A stretch of DNA of 64,000 nt from positions 1-64,000 of the forward strand of contig DUDB01000060.1 in assembly GCA_012959525.1 (NCBI GenBank), read 5' to 3'. Of the stretch, positions 9,143 through 20,499 are shown one piece after another. The stretch is from Planctomycetota bacterium (GTDB lineage Bacteria > Planctomycetota > UBA1135 > GCA-002686595). Each line of letters opens with the position of its first letter. The stretch's first letter is position 1. The notes beneath the pieces were generated by a model. It was not told the origin of the DNA. It did not search any database and saw nothing but the letters and a program-made list of their open reading frames with translations. A program made the position numbers and the translations under genes.

Positions 9143-10279
9143 ATGCTGACCTCCCTGCGAACTCCTCTGTGCCTAGTGGCTTGGCTACTCGCACCCGCGA
9201 TCGGACAGGACGCTCAACTCAAGACGGGCACTCTCGATGATCCGGAGGCCTTGGAGGCTGGGCGCTCCCACTACCTTGGGCGTCCCGTCGCGCGCACTAT
9301 GCATTGGACCGGCGCCCCCTGGCTGTTGCGCGAGACAAGGGAGAAGGAGGAGAACGGGGTCATGCTCCGTGAGTGGCTGGCCTGTAAGCCCGGACAGGTG
9401 GTCTGCGATCTGGGTTCGGGGAACGGCTACCACAGCCTACCCCTTGCGCGAGCGGTGGCACCGGGCGGCGAGGTCTTGGCCGTGGACTTGCAACCCGAGA
9501 TGCTCACCATGCTGAAAGTCCGCGCCGCGGATGTGGGCATTACGAACATCCGGACCATTGAGGGCGCGATCGACGATCCCCACCTAGAGCCCGCCTCCTG
9601 CGATCTGGTGTTGATGGTGGACGTGTACCACGAACTCTCGCACCCGGTGCGCGTGCTGGATCACGTGCGTCGCAGTTTGCGGCCCGGTGGACGTGTGGTG
9701 CTGGTGGAGTTTCGCAGCGAGGATCCGGAGGTGCTGATCAAGACTGAGCACAAGATGCCTCAGGTCCAAGTACTCGACGAAATGGCTCGCAACGGGTTTC
9801 GGTTCCACAGCGGAACCGGAGCCTTGCCGTGGCAGCACGTCCTTGCCTTTGAACGGGCGCCCACTAAGGAAGTCGACACCCGGGGTTGGTTGTCCCTTGG
9901 CGCGCGGGAGGTGGCTCTTGGTTGGTGGCGCGCCTTGGTGGGGGAGGAAGATCGCGTACTGCAGTCGTTCTTTCTTGAAAAGTCCCACGCTGCGACCACT
10001 GTGGCTTGGCGCGAGAAGGGACGGGCGAGCCATGAGGAGCCTGCGGGCTGGGCGAACTCCCTGAAAGAGTGGAAGCTCACCGCTTGTCGGGTCACCTCAA
10101 AATACTCAGGTTCCGTGCCAGGAGAGGGCGCCGCTGATGCAGCCCCAAGAACGCACGAGGGCTTCGCACGCTTCAGCGGCCCGCGCGGTGAGAGCATCGA
10201 GTGTCTCCTGGTTCTCAACGACGGTGGTTCCTGGCGCGTGAGTGCCGTGCACGGGGTGTCGCCACGAGAGGATCGATGA
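9143..10279 (+). CDS. Predicted exported SAM-dependent methyltransferase
   Basis: 378 residues. Residues 85-200 form a class I methyltransferase Rossmann fold: motif I '[16 protein letters not shown]', acidic '[10 protein letters not shown]', then '[13 protein letters not shown]' and '[12 protein letters not shown]'. The first 21 residues ('[14 protein letters not shown]') look like a cleavable signal peptide. This is odd because SAM is cytoplasmic. The C-terminal part (about 240-378) is not recognised. The next gene, a COG0523 GTPase, overlaps the stop by 4 bp (ATGA), indicating translational coupling. If the hydrophobic N-terminus is not a signal, it could be a membrane anchor. Confidence 0.8.
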   Translation: MLTSLRTPLCLVAWLLAPAIGQDAQLKTGTLDDPEALEAGRSHYLGRPVARTMHWTGAPWLLRETREKEENGVMLREWLACKPGQVVCDLGSGNGYHSLPLARAVAPGGEVLAVDLQPEMLTMLKVRAADVGITNIRTIEGAIDDPHLEPASCDLVLMVDVYHELSHPVRVLDHVRRSLRPGGRVVLVEFRSEDPEVLIKTEHKMPQVQVLDEMARNGFRFHSGTGALPWQHVLAFERAPTKEVDTRGWLSLGAREVALGWWRALVGEEDRVLQSFFLEKSHAATTVAWREKGRASHEEPAGWANSLKEWKLTACRVTSKYSGSVPGEGAADAAPRTHEGFARFSGPRGESIECLLVLNDGGSWRVSAVHGVSPREDR

Positions 10280-11286
10280 CCATGGGTGAGGGGGAACCCA
10301 TTCCGGTGACCTTGCTTGCCGGCTTCTTAGGCAGCGGCAAGACGACACTCTTGAACCGCATCCTCACGGCCCCCCATGGCCGGCGGGTGGTTGTTGTCGT
10401 CAACGAGTTCGGAGACGCCAACATCGATTCGGATCTGATCGTCGGCGGGGATGAGGATCTGGTCCAGCTTCAGGGGGGATGCCTTTGCTGCACCGTGAGG
10501 GAGGATCTTCGTACGAGCCTGCGCGGTCTGCTGGAGCGTCGGAACAGAGGTTGGTTCAGACGCCTCAAGTTCGACCAGGTCGTGATCGAGGCGTCCGGTC
10601 TGGCCTCTCCGGGCCCAGCCATCCAGACCCTCCTTGTAGATGCCGAGCTGGCCCGGGGCATGCGACCTGCGGGCATCGTGACCCTGGCGCACGCCAGACA
10701 CATCGAGCACCAACTTCAGGAGCACCCGGAAGCCGCCGAGCAGGTGGCCTACGCGGATCACATTCTCTTGAACCACTGCGATGGCCTGGCCGAGGACGCG
10801 CTGTCCGCCGCCCAGGAAGCCATCGCACTTTGCAATGCCCAGGCTCCGGTTCAGCGCAGCGAGCACGCGGCCGTGGACGTTGTTCCCCTTTTGGACCTCG
10901 ACCCCCTCGGGCGTCCCCCGGAGCACTTGGGGCAAGATTGCGACGAGGCCGACTGCACCCACAGCCACCATTCGAGCGGCGTGGGCACCATCACCCTGCG
11001 CTGCAGCGCACCCCTCGATGGGGAAGCACTGCGGGTGTGGCTGGAATTTCTCGGTCGCCGTCGCGGCCACGAGCTGTTGCGCGCCAAGGGCATCCTGCGC
11101 TTGGAGGGCAAGAGCGGCCTCTACTGCCTGCAGGGCATCTATCAGTGGCTGGAGTTGTCCCCCCTGCAGACGCGTGCGGAACCCCAACCGGACGCCCCGT
11201 CGGTCTTGGTCCTCATAGGGCGTGACCTGGACCGGGCTGAGCTGGAGCGTGGCTGGCGGGCCATCCAACAAGGACAGCCCGCCTGA
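10276..11286 (+). CDS. CobW/COG0523-family GTP-binding metallochaperone
   Basis: 336 residues of the G3E GTPase family. Walker A '[12 protein letters not shown]' is at about 16-27, the family metal-binding 'GGCLCC' at about 67-72, and '[13 protein letters not shown]' forms the switch region. A Cys/His-rich stretch ('[12 protein letters not shown]') precedes the C-terminal CobW domain, typical of members that bind Zn, Co or Ni. It probably uses GTP to load metal into a client enzyme. The ATG at 10276 overlaps the methyltransferase stop, so the longer frame from 10201 is rejected. Coupling suggests the methyltransferase or a shared pathway needs the metal; this is inference. Confidence 0.88.
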   Translation: MTMGEGEPIPVTLLAGFLGSGKTTLLNRILTAPHGRRVVVVVNEFGDANIDSDLIVGGDEDLVQLQGGCLCCTVREDLRTSLRGLLERRNRGWFRRLKFDQVVIEASGLASPGPAIQTLLVDAELARGMRPAGIVTLAHARHIEHQLQEHPEAAEQVAYADHILLNHCDGLAEDALSAAQEAIALCNAQAPVQRSEHAAVDVVPLLDLDPLGRPPEHLGQDCDEADCTHSHHSSGVGTITLRCSAPLDGEALRVWLEFLGRRRGHELLRAKGILRLEGKSGLYCLQGIYQWLELSPLQTRAEPQPDAPSVLVLIGRDLDRAELERGWRAIQQGQPA

Positions 11287-11433
11287 GAGTCCGATGGTCC
11301 GCTCAAGGTCCATCCCGGGTCAGGCTTCAGATGGGTGCTGGCCCATCATCCGGTAGTCCTGGACCTTTTACCCACAAGATGTAGTATGTCGATGCCCCGC
11401 CCCAACCCTCTCCCTCCCCCCCGGAGTGCTCCC

Positions 11434-12126
11434 ATGGAAGGTCCCGTACACGTCTACCTCGTCGGCGCTCACGCCACCGGCAAGACCACTCTGGCCCGCT
11501 GGATCCGCGACAGCTTTGGCCTGCCCATGATCTCCGAGGTGGCCCGTGGGGTATTGGCGGAGATGGAAGAGCGCCTAGACTCCCTGCGCACGGACGTGGA
11601 GTTGGTGAGCCACTACCAGTCCCAGGTCTTCGAGCGCCAGATCGAGGCCGAGCAATCCCAACCGGGTTCGTTCGTCTCCGACCGCGCGTTCTGCAACCTG
11701 GCCTACGCCGCCCATCACTCCAATCTGATGAATGAGGTGGCGACCGATCCACGCTTCGCGGAGTACATGGGTCAGGTCCGGCAGGGAATCGTCTTCTTCT
11801 TGCGGCCGCACCGGGAGCTCTTGCAGGAAGACGGCGTGCGCGCCGGAGTGGACTGGGAGGAGGTGCTGCGCATCGATGGCATGGTCAAGATGATGCTTGA
11901 GATGTTTGCCGTGCCCTACATTCCCATCTCATGCCTCTCCATGCAGGAGCGCACGCGAACTGCCGAACGGGTGCTGGGCTTGGCGGGCTTGAAACCCACC
12001 CAACCACGCAAGCGCTACTTGGATACCGTTGCCCCCGTTCCCGCCCGAGGCCGATCGCTCTCCGAGACCATGGCAGGGGCGTCCTACGCCAATCCTTCCG
12101 GCGGTCCCGGTACGCATACCCCTTGA
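11434..12126 (+). CDS. NadR/AAA_28-like P-loop nucleotide-binding protein
   Basis: 230 residues starting with 'VYLVGAHATGKTTLARW', a Walker A motif. A kinase-like acidic segment ('SFVSDRAFCNLAYA') follows, with the lid region 'FFLRPHRELLQEDGVR'. This layout resembles the ATPase/kinase domain of NadR and related AAA_28 proteins; the substrate cannot be deduced. The ATG at 11434 has a GGAG at 11423-11426 with 7-nt spacing, which decides the start over an upstream in-frame ATG at 11386. The last 35 residues are low in conserved features. It is convergent with the downstream arylsulfotransferase-like gene. Confidence 0.75.
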   Translation: MEGPVHVYLVGAHATGKTTLARWIRDSFGLPMISEVARGVLAEMEERLDSLRTDVELVSHYQSQVFERQIEAEQSQPGSFVSDRAFCNLAYAAHHSNLMNEVATDPRFAEYMGQVRQGIVFFLRPHRELLQEDGVRAGVDWEEVLRIDGMVKMMLEMFAVPYIPISCLSMQERTRTAERVLGLAGLKPTQPRKRYLDTVAPVPARGRSLSETMAGASYANPSGGPGTHTP

Positions 12127-12136
12127 GTTCGGGGCG

Positions 12137-13405
12137 CTAGCGTTCCATCCACCGCAAGCTCTCCAGGGGCACCCTTTGCACTTCGAATAGCGCGGCCACC
12201 AGAGCCCCGTCCTCTCCCGCCCGATGTGGCGAGTGGAAATCCCAGACGATGCGGCCATTGGGATCCAGTTCGAAGGCGCGTCCATTGCCGGTCTCGGTGA
12301 TGAGTGTGTTGCCGCATCTCAGGCGGGTGGCCGCTCCGCAGAACAGAGAGAAGAAGCCGGTGGGTGGGTCGGCCTGCCACTGCCAGGTGATGGAGGCCGA
12401 GAGCGGGTCGTACTCCAGGACGCGGGAGGCCGGGCCTACCCGTGGGTCGCTGGCTCCCAGGTTGTCAAACAACAGGACGCGGCCCGAGGGCAGCAGCCGC
12501 GGGTCGTGGGGGCCGCGCCACCCGGCCCGGGCCAGCCACTCCACTCGTCCGGTCTGGGGATCGAGAACAAACAGCCAGTCCGGATTGCGAGCGCAGCAGA
12601 GGATGCGCCCTGCCTGAAAGGCGGGATGGGCGCCGGAGGGCGGATCCAGGATGGGCTCCACCGTGTTCACGTGCAGTACGTCTCCGGCCAGGGGGCGCAG
12701 GGCACGCAGGTCAGAGGCCCAACGTGATTGCAGTAACGCATCCAGAACCGAGACGCGTTTTTCGATCTGGCCGTCGGCAGAGATCCACAGTAGCTCGTCG
12801 TCCACCACCGACTTGCGCGGGTTGAGACTCTCCATCAGACGTTCTTTGCGGCCGAGGGTCAGGATCTGACCCGAGGGCAGCAGGGCCAGGTCGTGGTGAA
12901 CCCTCTCGCCCAGGTGCCAGATCAAACGCGAATCCCGATCGACGCGAACGAGTCCACGTCCACCGTAGATGGCGACCAAGGAACCATCGTCCATCAGTCG
13001 CACCCTGCGCCACGTGTTCTGGTGCGCGTCATCCAGTGGGGGTGCATCGGGGATGTCAGCGTAGTCCAGCTGCCAGGTATGGAGCGTCTCGCCACGCATG
13101 TCCATCAGGGTGGCTTCCGGCCCATGGCCTGAGCTGTACAAGTTGCCTCCCTCTTCCGCCTTGCCCTCCTCGTAGGTGACGACTCCCAGCAGGTCCTTGG
13201 CTTCCTCCCAACCCTGGGCGTAGCCGATGGAGCCGATCCCCGCCTTCTGGCCGTTGCGGGCGAGAGCCCAGAGCCCTGCCTGGTCCTCGATCCAACCACC
13301 CGCTTCGGGTGGCGGCTCGCCGGTCCAGGGGCGATCTTGCCCGGAGCAGCTGACCCCGGCAGCGATCAGGGCGAGCAGAAACTGCGGGGGGAGGGCGCGC
13401 GCCAT
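12137..13405 (-). CDS. Arylsulfotransferase-like (ASST) beta-propeller lipoprotein
   Basis: 422 residues with an N-terminal hydrophobic segment ending in a lipobox-like 'GVSCSG'. The body repeats 'HDLALLPSGQILTL', 'HDPRLLPSGRVLLFDN' and 'LEYDPLSASITWQW' and ends with 'GNTLITETGNGRAFEL' and 'IVWDF', the blade pattern of the ASST/arylsulfotransferase propeller family. Characterised members transfer sulfuryl groups between phenols in the periplasm, but many homologues have unknown substrates. The conserved His of the 'HH-D' segment is present. It is transcribed divergently from blaI, with the blaI operator region between them, so shared regulation is possible. Confidence 0.8.
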   Translation of the reverse strand: MARALPPQFLLALIAAGVSCSGQDRPWTGEPPPEAGGWIEDQAGLWALARNGQKAGIGSIGYAQGWEEAKDLLGVVTYEEGKAEEGGNLYSSGHGPEATLMDMRGETLHTWQLDYADIPDAPPLDDAHQNTWRRVRLMDDGSLVAIYGGRGLVRVDRDSRLIWHLGERVHHDLALLPSGQILTLGRKERLMESLNPRKSVVDDELLWISADGQIEKRVSVLDALLQSRWASDLRALRPLAGDVLHVNTVEPILDPPSGAHPAFQAGRILCCARNPDWLFVLDPQTGRVEWLARAGWRGPHDPRLLPSGRVLLFDNLGASDPRVGPASRVLEYDPLSASITWQWQADPPTGFFSLFCGAATRLRCGNTLITETGNGRAFELDPNGRIVWDFHSPHRAGEDGALVAALFEVQRVPLESLRWMER

Positions 13406-13490
13406 GTGGGGATTGTAGGGACCGTGGCCGACGGCGCGATGGGCTTGCGAGGTGATTCCCTGTCCCAGGGCCTCTGAAATGGGTCTTACA

Positions 13491-13508
13491 TGACGAAACT
13501 TTTCGTCA
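13491..13508 (+). promoter_or_regulatory. Probable BlaI-family operator 1
   Basis: Perfect inverted repeat TGACGAAA-CT-TTTCGTCA 44 bp upstream of the BlaI-like start. A second related element lies 31 bp downstream (centre to centre), about three helical turns. The size, dyad symmetry and position fit autoregulation by a BlaI/MecI dimer, although the sequence differs from the staphylococcal/bacillar TACA-TGTA type. Confidence 0.6.
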
Positions 13509-13521
13509 TTAGATGGCGCTG

Positions 13522-13541
13522 TTACGAAAGGATTCGTGTAA
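13522..13541 (+). promoter_or_regulatory. Probable BlaI-family operator 2
   Basis: An imperfect dyad with ACGAA (13524-13528) and TTCGT (13533-13537) arms, flanked by TTAC and GTAA. It shares the ACGAAA half-site with operator 1 and ends 10 bp before the BlaI-like start codon, where a bound repressor would block transcription. Confidence 0.5.
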
Positions 13542-13551
13542 TGTTCGCACC

Positions 13552-13943
13552 ATGTCGAGCCGGACCAACAGCCGCAAACCCACTGATGCAGAGATGAAGG
13601 TCCTCAGCGTCATCTGGGAGCACGGTCCCAAGACCGTGCGCGAGGTCCATGGCCTTATCAGTCAGAAGGAGACCATCGGGTACACGACGGTGCTTAAGTT
13701 CATGCAGATCATGACGGGCAAGGGGTTCCTACTGCGCGACTCCTCGGTGCGACCGCAGCTCTTCTCTGCGGCCGAGCCGCAGCGTAAGACCCAGGGGCTG
13801 ATGCTGCGCGACCTCGTGGACCGCGCCTTCGCCGGCTCGGCTGGCGACCTCGCGCTGCAGGCGCTCTCCACAAGAAAGTCCACTCCAGATGAGTTGCGCG
13901 AGATCCGCGCCCTTTTGGACGAGCTTGAAGGGGAGTGTGCGTG

Positions 13944-13944
<1 letters not shown>
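13552..13944 (+). CDS. blaI: BlaI/MecI/CopY-family transcriptional repressor
   Basis: 130 residues. A winged helix at about 8-75 ('PTDAEMKVLSVIWEHGPKTVREV', 'GYTTVLKFMQIMTGKGFL') and a C-terminal dimerisation helix pair ('LVDRAFAGSAGDLALQAL', 'ELREIRALLDEL') match the penicillinase repressor family. It should repress its own operon by binding the paired dyads just upstream, and be released when the neighbouring M56 peptidase triggers its cleavage. The ATG at 13552 matches family N-termini. Its stop overlaps the next start (TGATG), so blaI and the peptidase are translationally coupled. The inducing signal is unknown, because the partner lacks a penicillin-binding sensor. Confidence 0.9.
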
Positions 13945-16181
<2,237 letters not shown>

Positions 16182-16352
16182 GAGTTAGTTGCCGCAGGTA
16201 AGTTGAGCAAGGAAGACGCACCGCGAAAGCTGGAAGAGATGCATAACGCAAACTCGAAGGCTCTAGCTCACATTGAAGCCTCGGTGACTTCCGGCGAAAT
16301 GACGCGAGCTGAAGTAGACAAGCGCTACAAAGAGCTCGGTTTCATCAAGTAA
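16182..16352 (+). pseudogene. Detached C-terminal segment of the M56 peptidase beyond the amber codon
   Basis: Directly after the TAG at 16179-16181 the same frame stays open for 56 codons and closes with TAA at 16350-16352. The encoded peptide continues the repeat pattern of the upstream protein ('LVAAGKLSKEDAPRKLEEM', then 'IEASVTSGEMTRAEVDKRY'). It therefore looks like the original C-terminus, separated by a nonsense mutation or reached by readthrough. It has no obvious start of its own. Confidence 0.65.
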
Positions 16353-16497
16353 GCGCGGGGGCCGTCCAGCGGGTTAGAGGTCAGCGCGCCAGCGGACCTG
16401 CGCTCGCCGTCTCCTCGAGAGTGGAATGGGAAGTGGTGCAATCGCGCCTGAACTCGTACCCTCTTCGCCCACGGTCCCTCCTTATCCAAGCCACTCC

Positions 16498-17049
16498 ATG
16501 AGCGACGCCCCCTCAACTCTTTGCGATTCTGTCTGTGCCGCCGCCCAGAGCGGTGCCACGGGACAACCCGACGCCACGAACGCCGCGGCCGAGGCCCTGT
16601 ACGGACAGCTCTTCGGCGCCTTGGGCGGCGATGCGGATCAGATTGAGCAGACCGGTGAGGCTTGCGCCGGCCTAGTGCTGGCCAACAAGAAGGGTGCCTT
16701 TTCCCTTTGGCACCTGGCCCGCGGGGGTGCCATTGGTGTGACCCATGCGGCCGTTGGCCGCCAACTCGATCCTGCCCTTCTCCTGAGTGCAGGGGTTAAG
16801 CGCATGATGATGGATGCGGACGGCCAGGGCGCGGATTTTGGTGCCGTGGCGCAGGGTGTCTTGGAAGGCGCCCTAGTGGCTGCCGGTGAACTGGGCCTGC
16901 ACGAGGCTTCCCTTGGAACGGCCGTTGCCGTTGCCGCATTGGAAACCGCAGCGGATATTGGGCCCGCCGCGTCGGCCAAGGTGCGCCGTATCGTCAATCG
17001 ACCCATCATGGGTCGTGCCTTCGACATCCCCTCTTCACTCCTGGGCTGA
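16498..17049 (+). CDS. Hypothetical protein, Ala/Gly-rich
   Basis: 183 residues, family not recognised. The sequence is rich in Ala and Gly helices ('[19 protein letters not shown]', '[19 protein letters not shown]') without a signal peptide or clear transmembrane segment. The motif '[19 protein letters not shown]' is distinctive. The ATG at 16498 is preferred to the GTG frame opening at 16426 because conserved-looking sequence begins there. It lies 5 bp before the Tat-exported sugar isomerase gene on the same strand and is probably cotranscribed with it. Confidence 0.65.
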   Translation: MSDAPSTLCDSVCAAAQSGATGQPDATNAAAEALYGQLFGALGGDADQIEQTGEACAGLVLANKKGAFSLWHLARGGAIGVTHAAVGRQLDPALLLSAGVKRMMMDADGQGADFGAVAQGVLEGALVAAGELGLHEASLGTAVAVAALETAADIGPAASAKVRRIVNRPIMGRAFDIPSSLLG

Positions 17050-17054
17050 GATTC

Positions 17055-17975
17055 ATGCATACACGCCGTTCATTTCTGCAGAGTGGTTTGGGTGCACTGG
17101 CCACCGGTGCCGTGGTTCTCGATCCGGCCCTGGCAAACATCATCGCTCGCGAGGAGAAGCCCTGGTTTGACATTTCTCTGGCTCAGTGGTCCCTGCACCG
17201 CAGCCTGAGTGCGGGCGACCTAGACAACCTGGATTTTGCGCGCTACACGAAGGAGACCTTTGGCATTCACGCCGTGGAGTACGTCAACTCGTTCTTCAAG
17301 CAGCACGCCACGGACTTTAAGTATCTGCAGGAGATGCGCACCCGCGCCTCGGATCAGGGTGTGCGCTCCCTGTTGATCATGGTTGACGGCGAAGGCCCGC
17401 TGGCGGCCAAGGATGACGGCGCCAGAGCCAAGGCCATTCGCAACCACTTCAAGTGGGTCGCCGCCGCCGCGTACCTGGGCTGCCACTCCATCCGCGTCAA
17501 CGCCGCAGGCGCGTCAGATTGGGAGGACGGCATGGGCCGCGCCGCCGAGTCCTTACGCACCCTGGCCGAGGTGGCCGACCCCTATGACATCAACGTGATC
17601 GTAGAGAACCACGGCGGACTCTCGTCCAATGGTGAATGGCTGGCAGGGGTGATGGTCAAGGCAGATCACCCTCGGGTGGGCACCCTCCCGGACTTCGGCA
17701 ACTTCAATCTCGGTGGCGGGAAGTGGTACGACCGCTACAAGGGTGTGGCTGAGTTGATGCCCTTCGCCAAGGCCGTCAGCGCCAAGTCCCATGAGTTCGA
17801 CACCGACGGAAACGAGACCCAGAGCGACTATCTGAAGCTAATGACCACGGTCAAGCAGGCTGGATACCGCGGGCACGTTGGCGTGGAGTACGAGGGCTCG
17901 AAGCATACCGAGGCTGAGGGCATCCAGCTGACCAAGGACCTGCTGCTGCGCGTACGCAAGCAGTTGGACTCCTAG
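17055..17975 (+). CDS. Tat-exported sugar phosphate isomerase/epimerase-like TIM barrel
   Basis: 306 residues. The N-terminus '[20 protein letters not shown]' is a twin-arginine signal (R-R-x-F-L), implying export of a folded, perhaps metal-containing protein. The mature part is an AP-endonuclease-2/xylose isomerase-like TIM barrel. It has '[20 protein letters not shown]', '[15 protein letters not shown]' (metal-ligand Glu/His), '[10 protein letters not shown]', 'SAKSHEFD' and '[15 protein letters not shown]'. Substrate is unknown; periplasmic sugar or inositol isomerisation is plausible. It is convergent with glcF, and the two stop codons share a CTAG tetramer. Confidence 0.85.
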   Translation: MHTRRSFLQSGLGALATGAVVLDPALANIIAREEKPWFDISLAQWSLHRSLSAGDLDNLDFARYTKETFGIHAVEYVNSFFKQHATDFKYLQEMRTRASDQGVRSLLIMVDGEGPLAAKDDGARAKAIRNHFKWVAAAAYLGCHSIRVNAAGASDWEDGMGRAAESLRTLAEVADPYDINVIVENHGGLSSNGEWLAGVMVKADHPRVGTLPDFGNFNLGGGKWYDRYKGVAELMPFAKAVSAKSHEFDTDGNETQSDYLKLMTTVKQAGYRGHVGVEYEGSKHTEAEGIQLTKDLLLRVRKQLDS

Positions 17976-19273
17976 GACGCCTCCGGTTTCAGCGCCTCGG
18001 CGAGCACCTCGGCGATGTGCTGCACCTGCTTGCCTGACTTCGCCTGGGCCAGGCCCCCGGCCCACTGCATGTGGCAGCCCGGGTTGGCGGTGACCAACGT
18101 CTGCGCGCCGCTGCGCTCAAGGTCTCGTAGCTTGTCGGCGAGCAAAGCGGCGGAATCCTCCGGGCGCAGCATGGAGTGGATTCCCGCCGAACCGCAGCAG
18201 GCCTCGGGATCCTCCAGTTCGACGACGTCGACCCCGGGAATGGCCGCAAGTAGGGTCCGTGGTGCAGAGCGCACGCCCTGGCCGTGGCAAAGATGGCAGG
18301 GATCATCGAAGGCCAGCGTCCCGGATCTGCTGCGTCCCAGCTGGGACTTCAATGGATCGAGTCGCTCTGGCGTGGCTAGGAACTCGGTGAAGTCCACGAC
18401 CCTCGAGGAGAAGGCCTGTGCCCGTTCAAGCCACTCGGGATCCTCGGTGAAGAGGCGCGGGTACTCCTTCATGTGTGAGCCACAGCCCGCGCTGTTGACC
18501 ACGAGCGGGATGTTCTCGGAGGACTCAAAGGCGATGATAGTTGAGCGGGCCAGGTCGCGCGCACCTGCCAGGTCGCCATTGTGAGCATGCAGAGCACCAC
18601 AGCAGGTGTGCTCGGCGCGGGTGCGGCAGTGCACGCCCGCCGCGGCGAGAACTGCTGCACTGGCTCGGTTCACACGGCCGAAGAGCTCGGGCATGACGCA
18701 GCCCTCCATGAGCCAGGCCTCTTGCGTTTCGGGTCCCGATGCGGGCGTAGCCCGGTCGAGCGGCTGTCGCTCGGCGCGCGGGGGGACGGGAGGTAGAGAG
18801 GCCAGGGCCCGGCCGCGCGCCCCCAAGAACAGCGGCGCCAGACGGGTCAGGCCTATGACCTGAGCCAGCTTCAGGGCACCCAGGGCAAACCGGATGCCTG
18901 TTCGGCTGGGCAGGATGTGCCCGAACCCGATCCCCCTCGCCAGACGCACCAGCCAACCCTTGGGTCGCGCTGAGTCCAGTCCGTCCCGGCAGTCCTCCAT
19001 CATGGACTCGAAGCGTACACCTGCGGGGCAAACGCTTTCGCATCGTAAGCAGAGCAGGCAGGAGTCCATCGCCTCTTCAAATCCGTGATCGGGTTCGATG
19101 CGCCCCTCGGCTTCAGCGCGCATCAGGTGGATCCGCCCGCGGGGACTGGCGCTCTCGTTGCCCGTGAGTTGGTAGGTGGGGCAGGTGTGCAGACACAGCC
19201 CACAGTGAATGCAATCCAAGCTCTGGGCGTGTTCGATCAGGGATGCCCCCGCTTCTTTCGAGAAGGTGCTCAT
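17972..19273 (-). CDS. glcF: Glycolate oxidase iron-sulfur subunit GlcF
   Basis: 433 residues. Two 4Fe-4S motifs lie near the N-terminus ('[14 protein letters not shown]' and '[12 protein letters not shown]'). Two CCG domains follow, with '[11 protein letters not shown]' and '[10 protein letters not shown]', the heterodisulfide reductase-like cysteine-rich repeats of GlcF. In glycolate dehydrogenase it takes electrons from the flavin subunits GlcD/GlcE and passes them to the quinone pool or another acceptor. The ATG at 19273 overlaps the glcE stop (ATGA), giving a coupled glcD-glcE-glcF operon. Confidence 0.92.
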   Translation of the reverse strand: MSTFSKEAGASLIEHAQSLDCIHCGLCLHTCPTYQLTGNESASPRGRIHLMRAEAEGRIEPDHGFEEAMDSCLLCLRCESVCPAGVRFESMMEDCRDGLDSARPKGWLVRLARGIGFGHILPSRTGIRFALGALKLAQVIGLTRLAPLFLGARGRALASLPPVPPRAERQPLDRATPASGPETQEAWLMEGCVMPELFGRVNRASAAVLAAAGVHCRTRAEHTCCGALHAHNGDLAGARDLARSTIIAFESSENIPLVVNSAGCGSHMKEYPRLFTEDPEWLERAQAFSSRVVDFTEFLATPERLDPLKSQLGRSRSGTLAFDDPCHLCHGQGVRSAPRTLLAAIPGVDVVELEDPEACCGSAGIHSMLRPEDSAALLADKLRDLERSGAQTLVTANPGCHMQWAGGLAQAKSGKQVQHIAEVLAEALKPEAS

Positions 19274-20499
19274 GCGCGCCTCCCTGGAAAGGAAGGCGAG
19301 CGGAACTGCGCTTTCGGATCGAGCTCGTCCTGCAACCTGTGCATCCAATCCAGGGCGGGCTGGGTGGCCAGGGCGGAAGCCAACTCCGCGTGTGCCTGGG
19401 CCTGGACCGTGCGGGGCTCCAGGCGCGCGCCAAGGGGAGTGAGGATCTGCCGCAACTCACCCAACCGTTCCACTTGCCGTTCGGATGAGACTTCGCCAAG
19501 GCCAGGCAGGTGCAGGCGCAATTCCCCAAAGCCCATCTGCGCGGTTATTTGCAGGCCTTCTTCCTCGTCCAGCTTGCGTAGAACGGCGCTCAGGCGGGAC
19601 GGACGGGTGAGGACCCGTGCTTCACCCCAGCCCCCAGCCGCTTCCAGGTCGCGCAGGCCATCGAACGCCTCGTCCGCATCGGATCCGCGCAAGACCTCCT
19701 GGGGATCCAGCACTCTCTCGACGTCCCGAACGTCTTCCTCGTGGGCGCGACCGCGCCCCTCCAGGGCCACGTGCAGGCGCCACGGCCCGCCGTGGTTCTC
19801 CATGGTCCAGGCCAGGGGTTCGCTCTCCAGGGCGCGCAGGTTGGCGCAGCGGGTGAGCAATCCTCCCAACTCTGCTTCCTCACGCACCAGGTGCGTGTGA
19901 TCATCGGCGCGCGGGAAGAGACGCAGGCTGGCTTCCAGGAGGACGCAGAGCGTGCCCCGGGACCCGGTGTAGAGGCGATGCAGATCAAAGCCCGTCACGT
20001 TCTTCACCAGGCGCCCGCCGCTACGGGCGAGGGTCCCGTCGGACAGAGCCACGCGCATGCCCAGCACGTGATGGCGAACGGGCCCGCGCTTTTGCCGATC
20101 GGGACCGGACAGGCCCGCGGCCAGGACTCCTCCCAGGGTGGAGACGTCCGGTCGGGCGACGGCCGGGGTGAGGCGGTGGCCGCCGGCGCGGACCCGCTCT
20201 TCGAGCTGTGCCATGGTGCAGCCGGCCTGGGCCGTGAGGGTCCCGTCCCCGGGCACGTAGTCGACGATCGTGTCCAGGCGCCGGGTGCTCAGGAGCAGAT
20301 CGGCATTGCTGGAGTACTCGGGCCGACACCACTCCAGCTTGCTTCCCAGGCCCATGGGCAGCACCCGTATGCCATCGGTGTGGGCTCGCCTCAGAACGGC
20401 TTGCACCTGTACTTCGTTCGTGGGCAGGGCCAGGGGCTGTTCGCCCAGGAGCTCCCCTTCAATGCCCTCCTTGGCGAGAGCTTCGAGCAGGGCAGACAT
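19270..20499 (-). CDS. glcE: Glycolate oxidase FAD-binding subunit GlcE
   Basis: 409 residues. FAD_binding_4 domain with 'IRVLPMGLGSKLEWCRP', 'VDYVPGDGTLTAQAG', 'RPDVSTLGGVLAAGLSGP' and 'RLVKNVTGFDLHRLYTGSRGTL', the GlcE arrangement of a single FAD domain with a short C-terminal region. It is part of the GlcDEF complex oxidising glycolate to glyoxylate. Both ends are coupled: its ATG shares one base with the glcD stop and its stop overlaps the glcF start. Confidence 0.9.
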   Translation of the reverse strand: MSALLEALAKEGIEGELLGEQPLALPTNEVQVQAVLRRAHTDGIRVLPMGLGSKLEWCRPEYSSNADLLLSTRRLDTIVDYVPGDGTLTAQAGCTMAQLEERVRAGGHRLTPAVARPDVSTLGGVLAAGLSGPDRQKRGPVRHHVLGMRVALSDGTLARSGGRLVKNVTGFDLHRLYTGSRGTLCVLLEASLRLFPRADDHTHLVREEAELGGLLTRCANLRALESEPLAWTMENHGGPWRLHVALEGRGRAHEEDVRDVERVLDPQEVLRGSDADEAFDGLRDLEAAGGWGEARVLTRPSRLSAVLRKLDEEEGLQITAQMGFGELRLHLPGLGEVSSERQVERLGELRQILTPLGARLEPRTVQAQAHAELASALATQPALDWMHRLQDELDPKAQFRSPSFPGRRA

